From Parafrankia elaeagni (GTDB lineage Bacteria > Actinomycetota > Actinomycetes > Frankiales > Frankiaceae): a stretch of 64,000 nt of DNA. Location of the stretch: NCBI RefSeq assembly GCF_000374165.1, contig NZ_KB893728.1:1-64000 (forward strand), read 5' to 3'. The translations under genes were made by a program, and so were the position numbers. The notes under the pieces are model-generated. The model was not told the origin of the DNA. It searched no databases and worked only from the letters and a program-made list of their open reading frames with translations. Positions 52,054-61,174 of this stretch are shown in pieces. Position 1 is the first letter of the stretch. Every line of letters begins with the position of its first letter.

Positions 52054-52811
52054 GTGTGGTCCTTCGGCAGGAACTTGTTGCCGGAGAAGATCGACGTCAT
52101 GACGCCGGTGCCCTCCACCCGGTCGACGAGGATGGCGCTGTACAGGTGATGGATCATGAAGCCCCACGTCAGCCACATGATCAGGTGATGGACGAGTCGG
52201 ATCGTCGGCAGCGGCACGAGGTGGAGCAGCCACCCGGTGAGCCACGAGGCCCAGCCCGTCCCCTCGACACCCCACAGGACCAGGCCGGTGACGATCTCGA
52301 CGCCGAACATCGTGTACAGCACGCAGTAGGTGAGCCCGGCGAGCGGGTTGTGGCCGACGACCGGCGGCGCCTCCCGGGTCAGGAACATGTAGAAGCGCAG
52401 CGACGGGACGATCTGGCCGAGCCGCTCCCGGGTGCTGGGGATCCACTCCGTCCACCGCGACCAGGGGTTCGGCGAGCGCAGGTGCCAGCAGAGCCGGGCG
52501 AAGACCAACGCGATGAACAGGTAGGCGGTGATCTTGTGGATGGTCCGCGTCCAGGACATCCAGTACACGCCGCCACCCGGGTCGATGACCGGGGTGCCGA
52601 TCAGGAAGCCGGTGACGGACAGTGCGACGAGGTCCAGTACGAGCAGCCAGTGGATGAGCCGGACCGGCAGGTCCCAGACCCGGACCCGGACGAACGGCGC
52701 GGGCCCGCCGCCGGCGGCCCCGTGAACCGCGGGCTCGGCACCGGCGGCGGGCTCGTGGCCGGCGGGCTCGTGGGCGGCGGGGCCGTCGGTGGCGGGCGCG
52801 GGGGCGGTCAC
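52050..52811 (-). CDS. Ni/Fe-hydrogenase b-type cytochrome subunit
   Basis: A 253-residue membrane cytochrome b of the HupC/HyaC family with four helices and His ligands such as in VRLIHWLLVLDLVALSVTGFLIG, TRTIHKITAYLFIALVF, and IRLVHHLIMWLTWGFMIHHLYSA. The N-terminal 45 residues are an Ala/Pro/Glu/His-rich tail. It passes electrons from the hydrogenase to quinone. GTG 52811 overlaps the large-subunit stop (GTGA), and longer frames upstream are shadows. Confidence 0.92.
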   Translation of the reverse strand: MTAPAPATDGPAAHEPAGHEPAAGAEPAVHGAAGGGPAPFVRVRVWDLPVRLIHWLLVLDLVALSVTGFLIGTPVIDPGGGVYWMSWTRTIHKITAYLFIALVFARLCWHLRSPNPWSRWTEWIPSTRERLGQIVPSLRFYMFLTREAPPVVGHNPLAGLTYCVLYTMFGVEIVTGLVLWGVEGTGWASWLTGWLLHLVPLPTIRLVHHLIMWLTWGFMIHHLYSAILVDRVEGTGVMTSIFSGNKFLPKDHT

Positions 52812-54523
52812 TGGACCCGGACCTGGATGATGTCGTTGCCGTCGGCGTCGTAGAGGTGCGCCGCGCAGGCCATGCAGGGGTCGAAGGAGTGCAGGGTGCG
52901 CAGGACCTCCAGCGGCCGCTGCGGGTCGGCGACGGGCGTGCCGACCAGGGACGCCTCGTAGGCGCCCGGGTTCCCGTCCGCGTCGCGGGGGCTGGCGTTC
53001 CAGGTGGTGGGCACCACGGCCTGGTAGTTGCGGATGCGGTCGCCCTCGATGACCACCCAGTGCGACAGCGCCCCGCGGGGGGCCTCGTGGAAGCCGACGC
53101 CGCGCAGGGTGCCGTCCGGCCAGGAGGTGGGGCGCCACCTGCCGGTGTCGGCGATGGCCAGGTCGCCGCCGGCGACGTTGTCGCGCAGTTCGGCGACGAG
53201 GTCCAGCGCGTGCTGGGCCATCAGCCGGGTTTCCAGACCGCGGGCCAGCACCCGGCCCAGCGTCGACATCAGTGCCTCGGGTGGGAGGTGCAGGCGGTCC
53301 AGCGCGCCCTGCACCAGCGGGTGGATGCGGGCGTCGTTCAGGGAGTAGCCGACGAGCAGGCGGGCGAGCGGGCCCACCTCCACCGCCATGCCCTGGTAGC
53401 GCGGGGCCTTCAGCCACGAGTACTTCCCGGCGACGTCCAGGTGCTCGAACGGCGGCTCCGGGCCGGTGTACTGCGGTTGCGTCTCGCCCAGCCAGGGCGG
53501 CAGCGCCGCGTCGGCCTCCTCGTAGCGGAACCACGAGTGCGCGACGGACTCGGCGATGCCCGCCGGGTCGAACGGCTCCACCGCCAGGCTCCCGTTGCGG
53601 ATGACGCCGCCGGGGAAGATGCCGTCCCGGGGCGGCCGGGCGACCCGCGGCGGGGACGCCGAGTAGTCGCCGAACACCATGTAGGAGCCGAGGCCCCGGC
53701 CGTAGGTCGTCCACTCGGGGTAGGCGCCGGCGATGGCCTCCAGGTCGGGCAGGAAGACCTGCTCGACGAACTCGACGCCGCGCTGCAGGATCTGGGCGAC
53801 CTCCTGCAGCGTGTTGGCGTTGATCGCGTCCTGGCTGTTCAGGTCGATCGGGGAGGCCATGCCGCCGACCACGTACGTCTGCGGATGTGGGTTCTTGCCG
53901 CCGAGCAGGGCGTGTACCCGCACGTAGTCCCGCTGGAAGTCGAGCGCGTCGAGGTAGTGGCTGAACGCGATCAGGTTCATTTCGGGGCTGAGCCGGTAGG
54001 CCGGGTGCCCCCAGTAGCCGTTGGTGAACGGTCCGATCTTCCCGCTCTCCAGGAAGACGCGCAGCCGGGTCTGCACCGCGGCGAACAGGCCGGCGGTGGA
54101 CCGCGGGTAGTTCGAGATCGACTGGGCCAGCGCCGCCGCGCGGGCCGGGTCGGCCGCCAGCGCCGCCGTCGGGTCGACCCAGTCCAGCGCCTGCAGGTGG
54201 TAGAAGTGCACCACGTGGTCGTGCACGCTCAGGGACGCCGCGATGATGTCGCGCAGCAGCCGGGCGTTGCGCGGCGGGACGGCGCCGACGGCGTCCTCCA
54301 CCGCCCGTACCGACGCCAGCGCGTGCACCGTGGTGCACACGCCGCAGATCCGCTGCGCGAACAGCCAGGCGTCCCGGGGGTCGCGGCCGGTCAGAATCGT
54401 CTCGATGCCGCGCCACATCGTGGACGACGCGTACGCCTCGGTGACCTGACCGCCGTCCACCTGCACCTCGACACGCAGGTGACCCTCGACCCGGGTCACC
54501 GGGTCGATGACAAGCCGACTCAT
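52808..54523 (-). CDS. [NiFe] hydrogenase large subunit, group 1
   Basis: A 571-residue catalytic subunit. Both Ni-ligating motifs are present: L1 FAQRICGVCTTVHALASV and L2 DPCMACAAH near the end, followed by a 15-residue tail (LYDADGNDIIQVRVQ) that the neighbouring endopeptidase should cut after His. The start MSRLVIDPVTRVEGHLRVEV is typical. It oxidises H2 at the outer membrane face with the small subunit and cytochrome b, and its stop overlaps the cytochrome gene. Confidence 0.96.
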   Translation of the reverse strand: MSRLVIDPVTRVEGHLRVEVQVDGGQVTEAYASSTMWRGIETILTGRDPRDAWLFAQRICGVCTTVHALASVRAVEDAVGAVPPRNARLLRDIIAASLSVHDHVVHFYHLQALDWVDPTAALAADPARAAALAQSISNYPRSTAGLFAAVQTRLRVFLESGKIGPFTNGYWGHPAYRLSPEMNLIAFSHYLDALDFQRDYVRVHALLGGKNPHPQTYVVGGMASPIDLNSQDAINANTLQEVAQILQRGVEFVEQVFLPDLEAIAGAYPEWTTYGRGLGSYMVFGDYSASPPRVARPPRDGIFPGGVIRNGSLAVEPFDPAGIAESVAHSWFRYEEADAALPPWLGETQPQYTGPEPPFEHLDVAGKYSWLKAPRYQGMAVEVGPLARLLVGYSLNDARIHPLVQGALDRLHLPPEALMSTLGRVLARGLETRLMAQHALDLVAELRDNVAGGDLAIADTGRWRPTSWPDGTLRGVGFHEAPRGALSHWVVIEGDRIRNYQAVVPTTWNASPRDADGNPGAYEASLVGTPVADPQRPLEVLRTLHSFDPCMACAAHLYDADGNDIIQVRVQ

Positions 54524-55818
54524 TTCACCTCGCCCGTCTCTCTGCCGCCGTCGGTCTCACTGGATGGCACTGCCTTACCTGGTGGCACTGCCTGACTGGA
54601 TGGCTCTGTCCCACCGGATGGCACTGCGGCACCGGCCGTCCCGTCGCCGTCGCCGTCGTCGCCGCCGTGGCCGTGGTTGTCGGTCTCGGTCTCGGTCTCG
54701 GTCGCCGGCGTCTCGGCGTGCTGGGCGAGGCGGTCCGCGGCCTGGCGCTCCCGATGCGCGGCGGCGCGGTGCTGGACGACCTTGCCGACGCCGTGCGCGG
54801 CGAAGCCGGTCGCCGTCGCCGCCAGCACGCCCACCCCGATCTGGTCGGCGGTGAGGTCCAGACCGGACGTCGCCACGTGCGGCAGCCGGTCGTAGAAGGG
54901 GGACATCGAGTCCCAGAAACTCGGCTCCGAACAGCCCACACACCCGTGCCCCGCCGCGACCGGCCAGGACGTCCCGCCGTTGAACCGCACGCTCGGGCAG
55001 TTGTGGAAGGTGCTCGGCCCCTTGCAGCCCAACCGGTACAGGCACCACCCTCTGCGGTGGCCCTCGTCCCCCCATTGTTCGGCGAACTGGCCCGCGTCGA
55101 AGTGGCCGCGCCGCTGGCAGGTGTCGTGGATGCGCTCCCCGTAGGCGAACAGCGGCCGGCTGAACCTGTCCCGCGCCGGGAACTCGCCGAAGGTCAGGAA
55201 ATGCACGATGGTGGCGGTCAGATTGTCCGCGTTCACCGGGCAGCCGGTCAGGTTCACGACCGGGATGTCGCTGACGACGTCCTCGACCCGCACCGCCCCG
55301 GTTGGGTTCGGCCCGGCCGCCGGAATGCCACCGAAGGCCGAACAGGTCCCGACGTTGATGATGCCCGCCGCGCCTCGGACGGATTCACGCAGAATCTGCT
55401 CCGCCGACCGGCCGCCGACCGTGCACGACCCGGGAATTCCGGTCGGGATGGAACCCTCGACGATCACGAGATGCCCGCCCTGGGCCACCGCGTCGTCACG
55501 GGCCTTCTCCGCGGCCACTCCGGCCGCGGCCATCACGGTCTCGTGGTAGTCCAGCGAGATCATGCCCAGCAGCAGGTCCGCGACCGAGGGGTTGCGTGAG
55601 CGCAGGAACGCCTCGGTGTCACCGGCGCAGTCCTGGAACTCCAGCCAGATCACAGCGGGACGGTCGACGCTGTCCAGTGCGTAGGCGACCCGGGGCGCCA
55701 TCTGGGCCGGCAGCGCGAGCGTCGCGGTGATTCCCGCGCAGAACTTCAGGAACGATCGCCGGTCGACCCCGGCGTCCGCGAGCCTCGCGGACAACGGACG
55801 GCCGGATTCGCGCGTCAT
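54520..55818 (-). CDS. [NiFe] hydrogenase small subunit with Asp proximal-cluster ligand
   Basis: A 432-residue Tat-exported iron-sulfur subunit. The twin-arginine motif DRRSFLKFCAG is at residues 19-29. Where most group 1 enzymes carry C-x-G-C for the proximal cluster, it reads DCAGD (Cys64, Asp67). The other cluster ligands are in GTCSAFGG, GCPVN, the LGCKGPSTFHNC block and HGCVGCSEPSFWD. A C-terminal helix (IGVGVLAATATGFAAHGVGKV) may anchor it. The last 65 residues are a low-complexity Thr/Glu/Asp/Gly tail encoded by short repeats. ATG 55818 follows GGGAGG. Confidence 0.95.
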   Translation of the reverse strand: MTRESGRPLSARLADAGVDRRSFLKFCAGITATLALPAQMAPRVAYALDSVDRPAVIWLEFQDCAGDTEAFLRSRNPSVADLLLGMISLDYHETVMAAAGVAAEKARDDAVAQGGHLVIVEGSIPTGIPGSCTVGGRSAEQILRESVRGAAGIINVGTCSAFGGIPAAGPNPTGAVRVEDVVSDIPVVNLTGCPVNADNLTATIVHFLTFGEFPARDRFSRPLFAYGERIHDTCQRRGHFDAGQFAEQWGDEGHRRGWCLYRLGCKGPSTFHNCPSVRFNGGTSWPVAAGHGCVGCSEPSFWDSMSPFYDRLPHVATSGLDLTADQIGVGVLAATATGFAAHGVGKVVQHRAAAHRERQAADRLAQHAETPATETETETDNHGHGGDDGDGDGTAGAAVPSGGTEPSSQAVPPGKAVPSSETDGGRETGEVK

Positions 55819-56131
55819 TCGGGTGCCTCCCGCCCGGGACTTTCGCTAGTGCGGTCCTGTACGGCTGTCCTGTGTGACTTTCCGGCCGTCTTCCAGGCCG
55901 GCCGCCGGCGCCGCGGCGCTTTGTGCATTGTGCGAATGGACGTTAGTGCGCGCCGGGGCGCCGGACAGGAGCCTCATCGGATGCGGGCGGGAGTCCATCA
56001 GAGCCGAACCGCAGGGCCGGATGTCCCTTGTCGTCGCCGGGTCGGCGGCGGAAACTGATACACCGAACCCCCGCCCGGCAACCCGGTCCACCGGCCGCGA
56101 AGCACTGCTCGACAAAGGGGGGTGAGGCGCC
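55819..56131. other. divergent intergenic region between the hydrogenase operon and hypC
   Basis: 313 bp with no supportable gene, separating the hydrogenase small subunit (leftward) from hypC (rightward). It must hold promoters for both, but I see no consensus -35/-10 pair or strong palindrome. Confidence 0.5.
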
Positions 56132-56446
56132 GTGTGCCTCGGTATACCTGGCCGGATCATCGCCACCGTCGACGTCGCCGGCCTGCTCATGGGCACCGTC
56201 GACTTCGACGGGATCACCCGCGAGGTCTGCCTGGCCTATGTGCCCGACGCGCGGATCGGCGACTACGTCATCGTCCACGTCGGCTTCGCCCTCAACCTGG
56301 TCGACGAGGTCGAGGCGCACCGCACCCTGGAACTGCTCCGCTCGCTCGGCGACGTCCTGCGGGACGAACTCGCCGTGGCGGACCCGCCCCGGCCGCGGAA
56401 CGGGCTGCCGCCGTCCTCGGCCGGTGCTCGTGGTGGCGACTGCTAG
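56132..56446 (+). CDS. hypC: hydrogenase assembly chaperone HypC/HupF
   Basis: A 104-residue HypC. The essential N-terminal Cys directly follows the initiator (start GTG, then CLGIPGRIIATVD), and the segment REVCLAYVPDARIGDYVIVHVGFALNLVDEVEA is the conserved core. HypC carries the Fe(CN)2CO unit with HypD to the large subunit. It is divergent from the structural operon. The other maturation genes (hypB, D, E, F) are not in this window. Confidence 0.95.
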   Translation: MCLGIPGRIIATVDVAGLLMGTVDFDGITREVCLAYVPDARIGDYVIVHVGFALNLVDEVEAHRTLELLRSLGDVLRDELAVADPPRPRNGLPPSSAGARGGDC

Positions 56447-56456
56447 GGTTCCGCCT

Positions 56457-56903
56457 GTGTCGGGCTTTCCCCTGAGTCGGCGTGACTTCGACGAGATCTA
56501 CGGCCGGGTGCCCCGGCTGTGCGTCGATGTCGTCATCTCCGGACCTGCCGGCGTGCTGCTGGCGCGGCGGGACATCGAGCCCTGCCTGGGGCAGTGGCAT
56601 CTGCCGGGCGGCACGGTGTTCTTCGGCGAGTCGCTGACGGCGGCGGTGGCCCGGGTGGCCGCGCGCGAGCTGGGTGTCTCGGTCGCCGTCGGCGATCTCC
56701 TCGGCTACATCGAGTATCCGTTCATGGCGGCGGACGGCTACCGCGGCTGGCCGATCGGCATCGCCTTCGACGCGACGATCAGCAGCGGGCAGCCGGTCGG
56801 CAGCGCCGAGGGCAGCGAGACCGGCTGGTTCACCGAGATCCCGCCCGACACCATCCGCGAGCAGGCCGACTTCCTGAACCGGCTGGTCCGCGTCCCGTCC
56901 TGA
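56457..56903 (+). CDS. Nudix-fold protein, GDP-mannose-hydrolase-like
   Basis: A 148-residue Nudix protein. The box reads GGTVFFGESLTAAVARVAARELGV. Compared with the consensus GX5EX7REUXEEXGU, the first Glu of REU is Val and the first Glu of EE is Arg. This resembles the altered box of GDP-mannose mannosyl hydrolases, which use a different catalytic arrangement, but a non-hydrolytic role is also possible. GTG 56457 follows hypC by 10 bp, so it may share its transcript, yet no functional link to hydrogenase is apparent. Confidence 0.75.
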   Translation: MSGFPLSRRDFDEIYGRVPRLCVDVVISGPAGVLLARRDIEPCLGQWHLPGGTVFFGESLTAAVARVAARELGVSVAVGDLLGYIEYPFMAADGYRGWPIGIAFDATISSGQPVGSAEGSETGWFTEIPPDTIREQADFLNRLVRVPS

Positions 56904-56986
56904 CGCCACCGTGACCCGTTCATCATGGTCGAAGCCGACCAACGGGGCTCGACGGTTCGCCGCCACCGTGCCGGTGGGATATATAT

Positions 56987-57757
56987 CTAGGGCGGTGACC
57001 CTGACGGCTCGGCCCGTGACGTGTCGGGGCTGTGCAGGCCGTCCCGGTTCACCAGGTCGCGGATCACACCGGGCAGGTCGGCGAGGTCCGACACCAGAGC
57101 GTCGGCGCCGGCGGTGAGAAGCGCGCCGGCCCGCTGGTAACCGCCGCTCACCCCGATCGCCAGGCAGCCGGCGCGGTGCCCGGACCGGATGTCGTAGGCG
57201 GTGTCGCCCACGTACACACCGAGCGGATGCCCGCGGCGGTGCGCCGACAGCCTGCCGGGCTTGTCGGCGACCGCCGTCTCGACGAAGTCGAACCGGTCGG
57301 CGAGGCCCGCGGCGACGAGGTCGGTGCGTACCGGGTCGGCGCTGGCCGCGGAAAGCACGCCCAGGCGGGCCCCGTGGCGGCGCAGCGCGTCGAGGGCGTC
57401 CGCCGCGTGTGGGCGGGCGGGGGCGGGGTGAGCCGCCAGGTGGGCGTTCCATTCCCGCTCCGCCTGCGCCGCGTCGGCGGGCGTGATGCCGAGGCCGTGC
57501 ATGAACTCCGACAAAGGAAGGCGGAACGCGGCGGCGAACTCGTCCGCGGTGAGACCGGGCCGGCCCCGGCGGCGCAGCACCGTCGCCGTCGCCGCCCGGG
57601 CCCGTTCGGCATCGTCCATGATCGTCCCGTTCCAGTCGAACACGACGACCAGGCCTGCGAGCGGTGCTGGGCTGGTCCCGGGTCCGAGGTCGGAGCCGGG
57701 ACCGGGACCGGCGGCTGCCGCCCCGCCGATGATCGCCGTGGTGTCACGTTCTGTCAC
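56987..57757 (-). CDS. HAD-family hydrolase (phosphoglycolate-phosphatase-like)
   Basis: A 256-residue HAD protein. Motif I is FDWNGTIMDD, where the nucleophile Asp is present but the usual second Asp is Asn; motif II is in VLSAAS, the Lys in VADKPGRL, and motif IV is VYVGDTAYDIRSG. The Asn variant is common in actinobacterial members and suits phosphatase or related activity. Gly/Pro/Ala-rich N-terminus of about 35 residues. GTG 57757 overlaps the ABC ATPase stop, making it the last gene of the phosphoesterase/ABC operon; the operon likely handles a phosphorylated substrate. Confidence 0.82.
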   Translation of the reverse strand: MTERDTTAIIGGAAAAGPGPGSDLGPGTSPAPLAGLVVVFDWNGTIMDDAERARAATATVLRRRGRPGLTADEFAAAFRLPLSEFMHGLGITPADAAQAEREWNAHLAAHPAPARPHAADALDALRRHGARLGVLSAASADPVRTDLVAAGLADRFDFVETAVADKPGRLSAHRRGHPLGVYVGDTAYDIRSGHRAGCLAIGVSGGYQRAGALLTAGADALVSDLADLPGVIRDLVNRDGLHSPDTSRAEPSGSPP

Positions 57758-58986
57758 AGGACGAAGATGTGAAGGTCGGCGACGGGTGCGGTGACGGTGA
57801 CCTCGGCCCCGGGGCGCAGCGGGACGTCCGCCGCGCAGCGGGCTGCCATCGCCGTGCCGGAGGCATCCAGGTGGACGATCTTCTCGGGCCCTGCCGGCAC
57901 GACCAGGCTCACGACCGCCGGCGCGGAGACCCGGGCTTCAGCGCCGGTCCCGGAGGTCTCGCCATCGCCGCTTCGCCACGGACCATCGCCGGCCTTGGGA
58001 TTCGGACCACTGACGCGCAGATGTTCCGGTCGGATCCCCACCGTCACACCGTCGCCATCCGCGGCGGGGCGGCCTGGCAGGTCCGGGTGGTGGACGAGGC
58101 CGAGCGGCGTCCGCCATCCGTCGTGGGTGTGGTCCGCGGCCATCAGGTTCATCGGCGGGGAACCGATGAAGCCGGCGACGAACGCCGTCCGCGGATGGTG
58201 GTAGAGCTCGTCGGGCGTGCCGACCTGCTCGAGGCGCCCGTCGCGCAGCACGGCGATCCGGTCGGCGGTCGCCATGGCGTCGATCTGGTCGTGGGTCACG
58301 TGCACCGTGGTGGCGCCGGCCGCCCGCAGCCGGCCGGCGATCTCGATGCGCAGGGACTGGCGCAGTTGGGCGTCCAGGCCGGAGAGAGGCTCGTCGAGGA
58401 GGACCACGCCGGCCTGGCGGGCCAGCGCGCGGGCGAGCGCGACCCGCTGACGCTGGCCGCCGCTGAGCTGGCGCGGCAGCCGGTCGAGCAGCTCGGTGAT
58501 CTGGAGCCTGCCCGCGACGTCGCGGGCCCGCCGGTCGGCCGCGGCCGGGTCCAGGCGCAGCCCGTGGCGGAGCCCGAGCGTGATGTTGCGCAGTGCGGTG
58601 AGGTGCGGGTAGAGGGCGAAGTGCTGGAAGACGATGGCGATGTCGCGGCGGTGCGGGGGCAGGCCGATCTGGTCCCGGCCGCCGATGAGGACCTCGCCCT
58701 CGTCGGCGTGGTCCAGCCCGGCGATGATCCGCAGCAGGGTCGACTTGCCCGAGCCGGACGGCCCGAGCACAACGAGGCTCTCGCCGCGGGTCACCGCGAG
58801 GTCGACGCCGTCGAGCGCGACGACGTCCCCGAAGAGGCGGCGGATGCCGCGCAGCACCAGCCCGCCGTCGGAGAGCGCCGCGGAGCCGGAGTCCACCGCT
58901 GCGGCTGCCGGCCCGGCGGCTGTGTCGGCGGCCGGAACGATCTCCGATCCGCTGGCCGAGGAAGTCAGGACGTCGGGCGCTCTCAC
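57754..58986 (-). CDS. carbohydrate-type ABC transporter ATPase (MalK/UgpC-like)
   Basis: A 410-residue ATPase. Walker A GPSGSGKST near residue 75, Q-loop VFQHFALYPHL, signature LSGGQRQRVALARAL, Walker B VVLLDEPLSGLD and the switch His VHVTHDQIDAM are intact. The C-terminal OB-fold part (TVGIRPEHLRVSG) is of MalK type, but the linker holds a Gly/Asp/Ser-rich insert. It energises the two permeases encoded upstream. GTG 58986 overlaps the binding-protein stop. Confidence 0.93.
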   Translation of the reverse strand: MRAPDVLTSSASGSEIVPAADTAAGPAAAAVDSGSAALSDGGLVLRGIRRLFGDVVALDGVDLAVTRGESLVVLGPSGSGKSTLLRIIAGLDHADEGEVLIGGRDQIGLPPHRRDIAIVFQHFALYPHLTALRNITLGLRHGLRLDPAAADRRARDVAGRLQITELLDRLPRQLSGGQRQRVALARALARQAGVVLLDEPLSGLDAQLRQSLRIEIAGRLRAAGATTVHVTHDQIDAMATADRIAVLRDGRLEQVGTPDELYHHPRTAFVAGFIGSPPMNLMAADHTHDGWRTPLGLVHHPDLPGRPAADGDGVTVGIRPEHLRVSGPNPKAGDGPWRSGDGETSGTGAEARVSAPAVVSLVVPAGPEKIVHLDASGTAMAARCAADVPLRPGAEVTVTAPVADLHIFVL

Positions 58987-60272
58987 CGGGCCGCCCCGTC
59001 GATCTGCCGGACCGCGCCGGGCAGGACATCGTCGACCGACGCGCCGTTGGTCAGCTCTGTCACCAGGTCAGTGATGATCTTGTTGACCTTGGGGGTCGCG
59101 TCGCCGTGCCAGCCGCCCCAGGGGGTGAGGGTGCCGTCGAACGACCAGGCGAAACCGACCTGGGTGCGGGCAGCCGGGTCGGCCTTGAGCTCGGCCGCGG
59201 CCCGGGTGTCCACCGGGACGTAGCTGAAGGTCTTAGCGCTGGTGGCGATGACAGTCGGGTCGAGCATCGCGCCGATCATCTCGTTGGCGAAAGCGGCGCG
59301 GCAGGGGTCGTCGGACAGCACGATCCACCCGTTGCCGCCGGCGGGCAGTGAGGGCGTGCCGCCGTCCGGGACTGGGAAGGCGCTGACGCTCCAGTCGAAG
59401 CGGTCGCCGACCTGCGTGGTCATCGACGCCGCGCTGGCCGGCGAGGAGATCATGTAGGCGAGCTCGCCGCGGGTGAACATGGCCATGGCGTCGGCGAAGG
59501 CGACCGGCTCGGCGAGCTTCTCGGCGCCGAGGTCGGCGTAGATCGACAGCCCGTCGCGGCCCTGGTCGCTGTCGAAGCCGGCGGTGCCGTCGGGGTTCAC
59601 GAAGGTCGCGCCCGCGCTCTGGATGTACGCCTGGGCGACCCAGTCGGCGATGCCGTCACGGGGCAGCGCGACGGCCGCCGCGTCGGTGCGTTCGCCCACG
59701 GCACGCGCCGCCGCGAGCAGCTCGCTGGAACTCGTCGGGGGAGCCGTCACACCGGCCTGCCCTGCGAGGTCGGTATTGGTGTAGAGAACAGGCATCGAGA
59801 CCTGGAAGGGCGCCACGTACGGCTTCCCGTCGACCTCCCCGATAGACAGGAACCGTCGGTCGTAGGTGTCGTTCAGCGCCTCGGGATTGATCGGGGCGGG
59901 GGAGAACTCATCGACCCAGTACCGCACCTGGCCGAGGCCGACCATGACGACGTCGTGTCTGCGGCCCGAGGCGAGGTCGGTGACGACCTGCTGGGTCAGC
60001 GCGTCGTAGCCGGCGGCGGAGGACAGCTCCAGGTTGACCGTCAGACCGGGGTGCTCCGCCTCGAGGGTCTTCTTGGCCTGCTCCGCGGCCTGCGCGCCCT
60101 GCTGCGCGTAGATCGTGTCGATGGTGACGCCGTTCGGGTCGCAGCTGTCGACGGCGGCGGCCGTGGCGGGGGAGCCGGCGGTGTCGCCGGAGCCGCCGCA
60201 GGCGGCGGCCAGCAGTGCCACCGAGGCGATCGCGGCGGCCGTGGCCGCCGTGGTGCGGGAGAACGTCCGCAT
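58983..60272 (-). CDS. carbohydrate-type ABC transporter substrate-binding lipoprotein
   Basis: A 429-residue extracellular binding protein with lipobox LLAAAC (Cys25). The mature part resembles UgpB/MalE (SBP_bac_1) proteins: EQAKKTLEAEHPGLTVNLELSSAAGYDALTQQVVTDLASGRRHDVVMVG, GKPYVAPFQVSMPVLYTNTDL and NGWIVLSDDPCRAAFANEMIGAM. Two Cys pairs may form disulphides. The start ATG 60272 follows AAAGG. It is flanked by the two permeases and the ATPase. Sugar or glycerophosphodiester is a possible ligand given the phosphoesterase in the operon; not shown. Confidence 0.87.
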   Translation of the reverse strand: MRTFSRTTAATAAAIASVALLAAACGGSGDTAGSPATAAAVDSCDPNGVTIDTIYAQQGAQAAEQAKKTLEAEHPGLTVNLELSSAAGYDALTQQVVTDLASGRRHDVVMVGLGQVRYWVDEFSPAPINPEALNDTYDRRFLSIGEVDGKPYVAPFQVSMPVLYTNTDLAGQAGVTAPPTSSSELLAAARAVGERTDAAAVALPRDGIADWVAQAYIQSAGATFVNPDGTAGFDSDQGRDGLSIYADLGAEKLAEPVAFADAMAMFTRGELAYMISSPASAASMTTQVGDRFDWSVSAFPVPDGGTPSLPAGGNGWIVLSDDPCRAAFANEMIGAMLDPTVIATSAKTFSYVPVDTRAAAELKADPAARTQVGFAWSFDGTLTPWGGWHGDATPKVNKIITDLVTELTNGASVDDVLPGAVRQIDGAAR

Positions 60273-60328
60273 GGTGAGACGACCTTTCTTGGACGAACCA
60301 GGAATGTGTGACGGGTGATCCGGGCAGG

Positions 60329-61174
60329 TCAGCCGGGCAGCTCGCCGCCGGCGATGCCGGCGATGAACCGCCGCTGGGCGAGCAGGAAGAGCCCGACGAT
60401 GGGAGCGGTGATGATCGCCGCTCCGGCGGCGAGCGCGCCGAAGTCGGTGCCGGTCTCCGCCTGCTGGAACACGGCGAGGGCCAGCGGCGGCGTGCGCAGG
60501 CCCGGGTCGCGGGCGACGAGCAGCGGCCAGAGGTAGTCGTTCCAGTGCACGAAGATGGAGAACACCGAGAACGTGGCGATGGCCGGTGCGCTCATCGGCA
60601 CCACCACGCGGACGAGCGTGGAGACCGTGCCGAGCCCGTCGGCGCGCGCCGCCTCCAGCAGGCTGTCCGGGATGGTCGTCATGTACTGGCGGAGCAGAAA
60701 GACGCCGAACGCGCTCGTGGTGAAGGGCAGGACGAGCGCCACCATGGTGTTGTTCAGCCCGACCGACCCGATCCCCAGATAGAGCGGGATCGCGGTCGCC
60801 TGCGTCGGGATCAGCAGGCAGGCGAGGACGGTCGCGTAGAACGCGTTGCGGCCCCGGAAGCGCAGTTTCGCGAAGGCGTAGGCGGCCGGGATGCACGTGA
60901 GTAGCTGCAGGGCGAGGATCGAGATCGTCACGATCGCGCCGTTGAGCATGGCCGTGCCGAGGTCGGCCTGGTTCCAGGCGCGGGAGAAGTTCCCGAGGTC
61001 GATCGACTCCGGCAGGAACGAGATGCCGTCGAAGAAGACCGAGTCCTGGCCGGCGACCGCGGTGCGCAGCATCCAGTAGAAGGGGAAGACAGCCACGCTG
61101 ACCGTGACGAGGACGAGGCCGGCCTGTGTGGTCCGCCAGAGCGTGTCCGGGCCGGTGAGGCGGCGCGCCTTCAT
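60329..61174 (-). CDS. ABC transporter permease (MalG/UgpE-like)
   Basis: A 281-residue permease with six helices and the EAA loop PDSLLEAARADGLGTVSTLVRVVVPMSAPAIATFSVFSIFVHWND. The N-terminus (VLVTVSVAVFPFYWMLRTAV) is typical of MalG. ATG 61174 overlaps the stop of the first permease gene (ATGA). It forms a heterodimer with the protein encoded upstream. Confidence 0.92.
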   Translation of the reverse strand: MKARRLTGPDTLWRTTQAGLVLVTVSVAVFPFYWMLRTAVAGQDSVFFDGISFLPESIDLGNFSRAWNQADLGTAMLNGAIVTISILALQLLTCIPAAYAFAKLRFRGRNAFYATVLACLLIPTQATAIPLYLGIGSVGLNNTMVALVLPFTTSAFGVFLLRQYMTTIPDSLLEAARADGLGTVSTLVRVVVPMSAPAIATFSVFSIFVHWNDYLWPLLVARDPGLRTPPLALAVFQQAETGTDFGALAAGAAIITAPIVGLFLLAQRRFIAGIAGGELPG

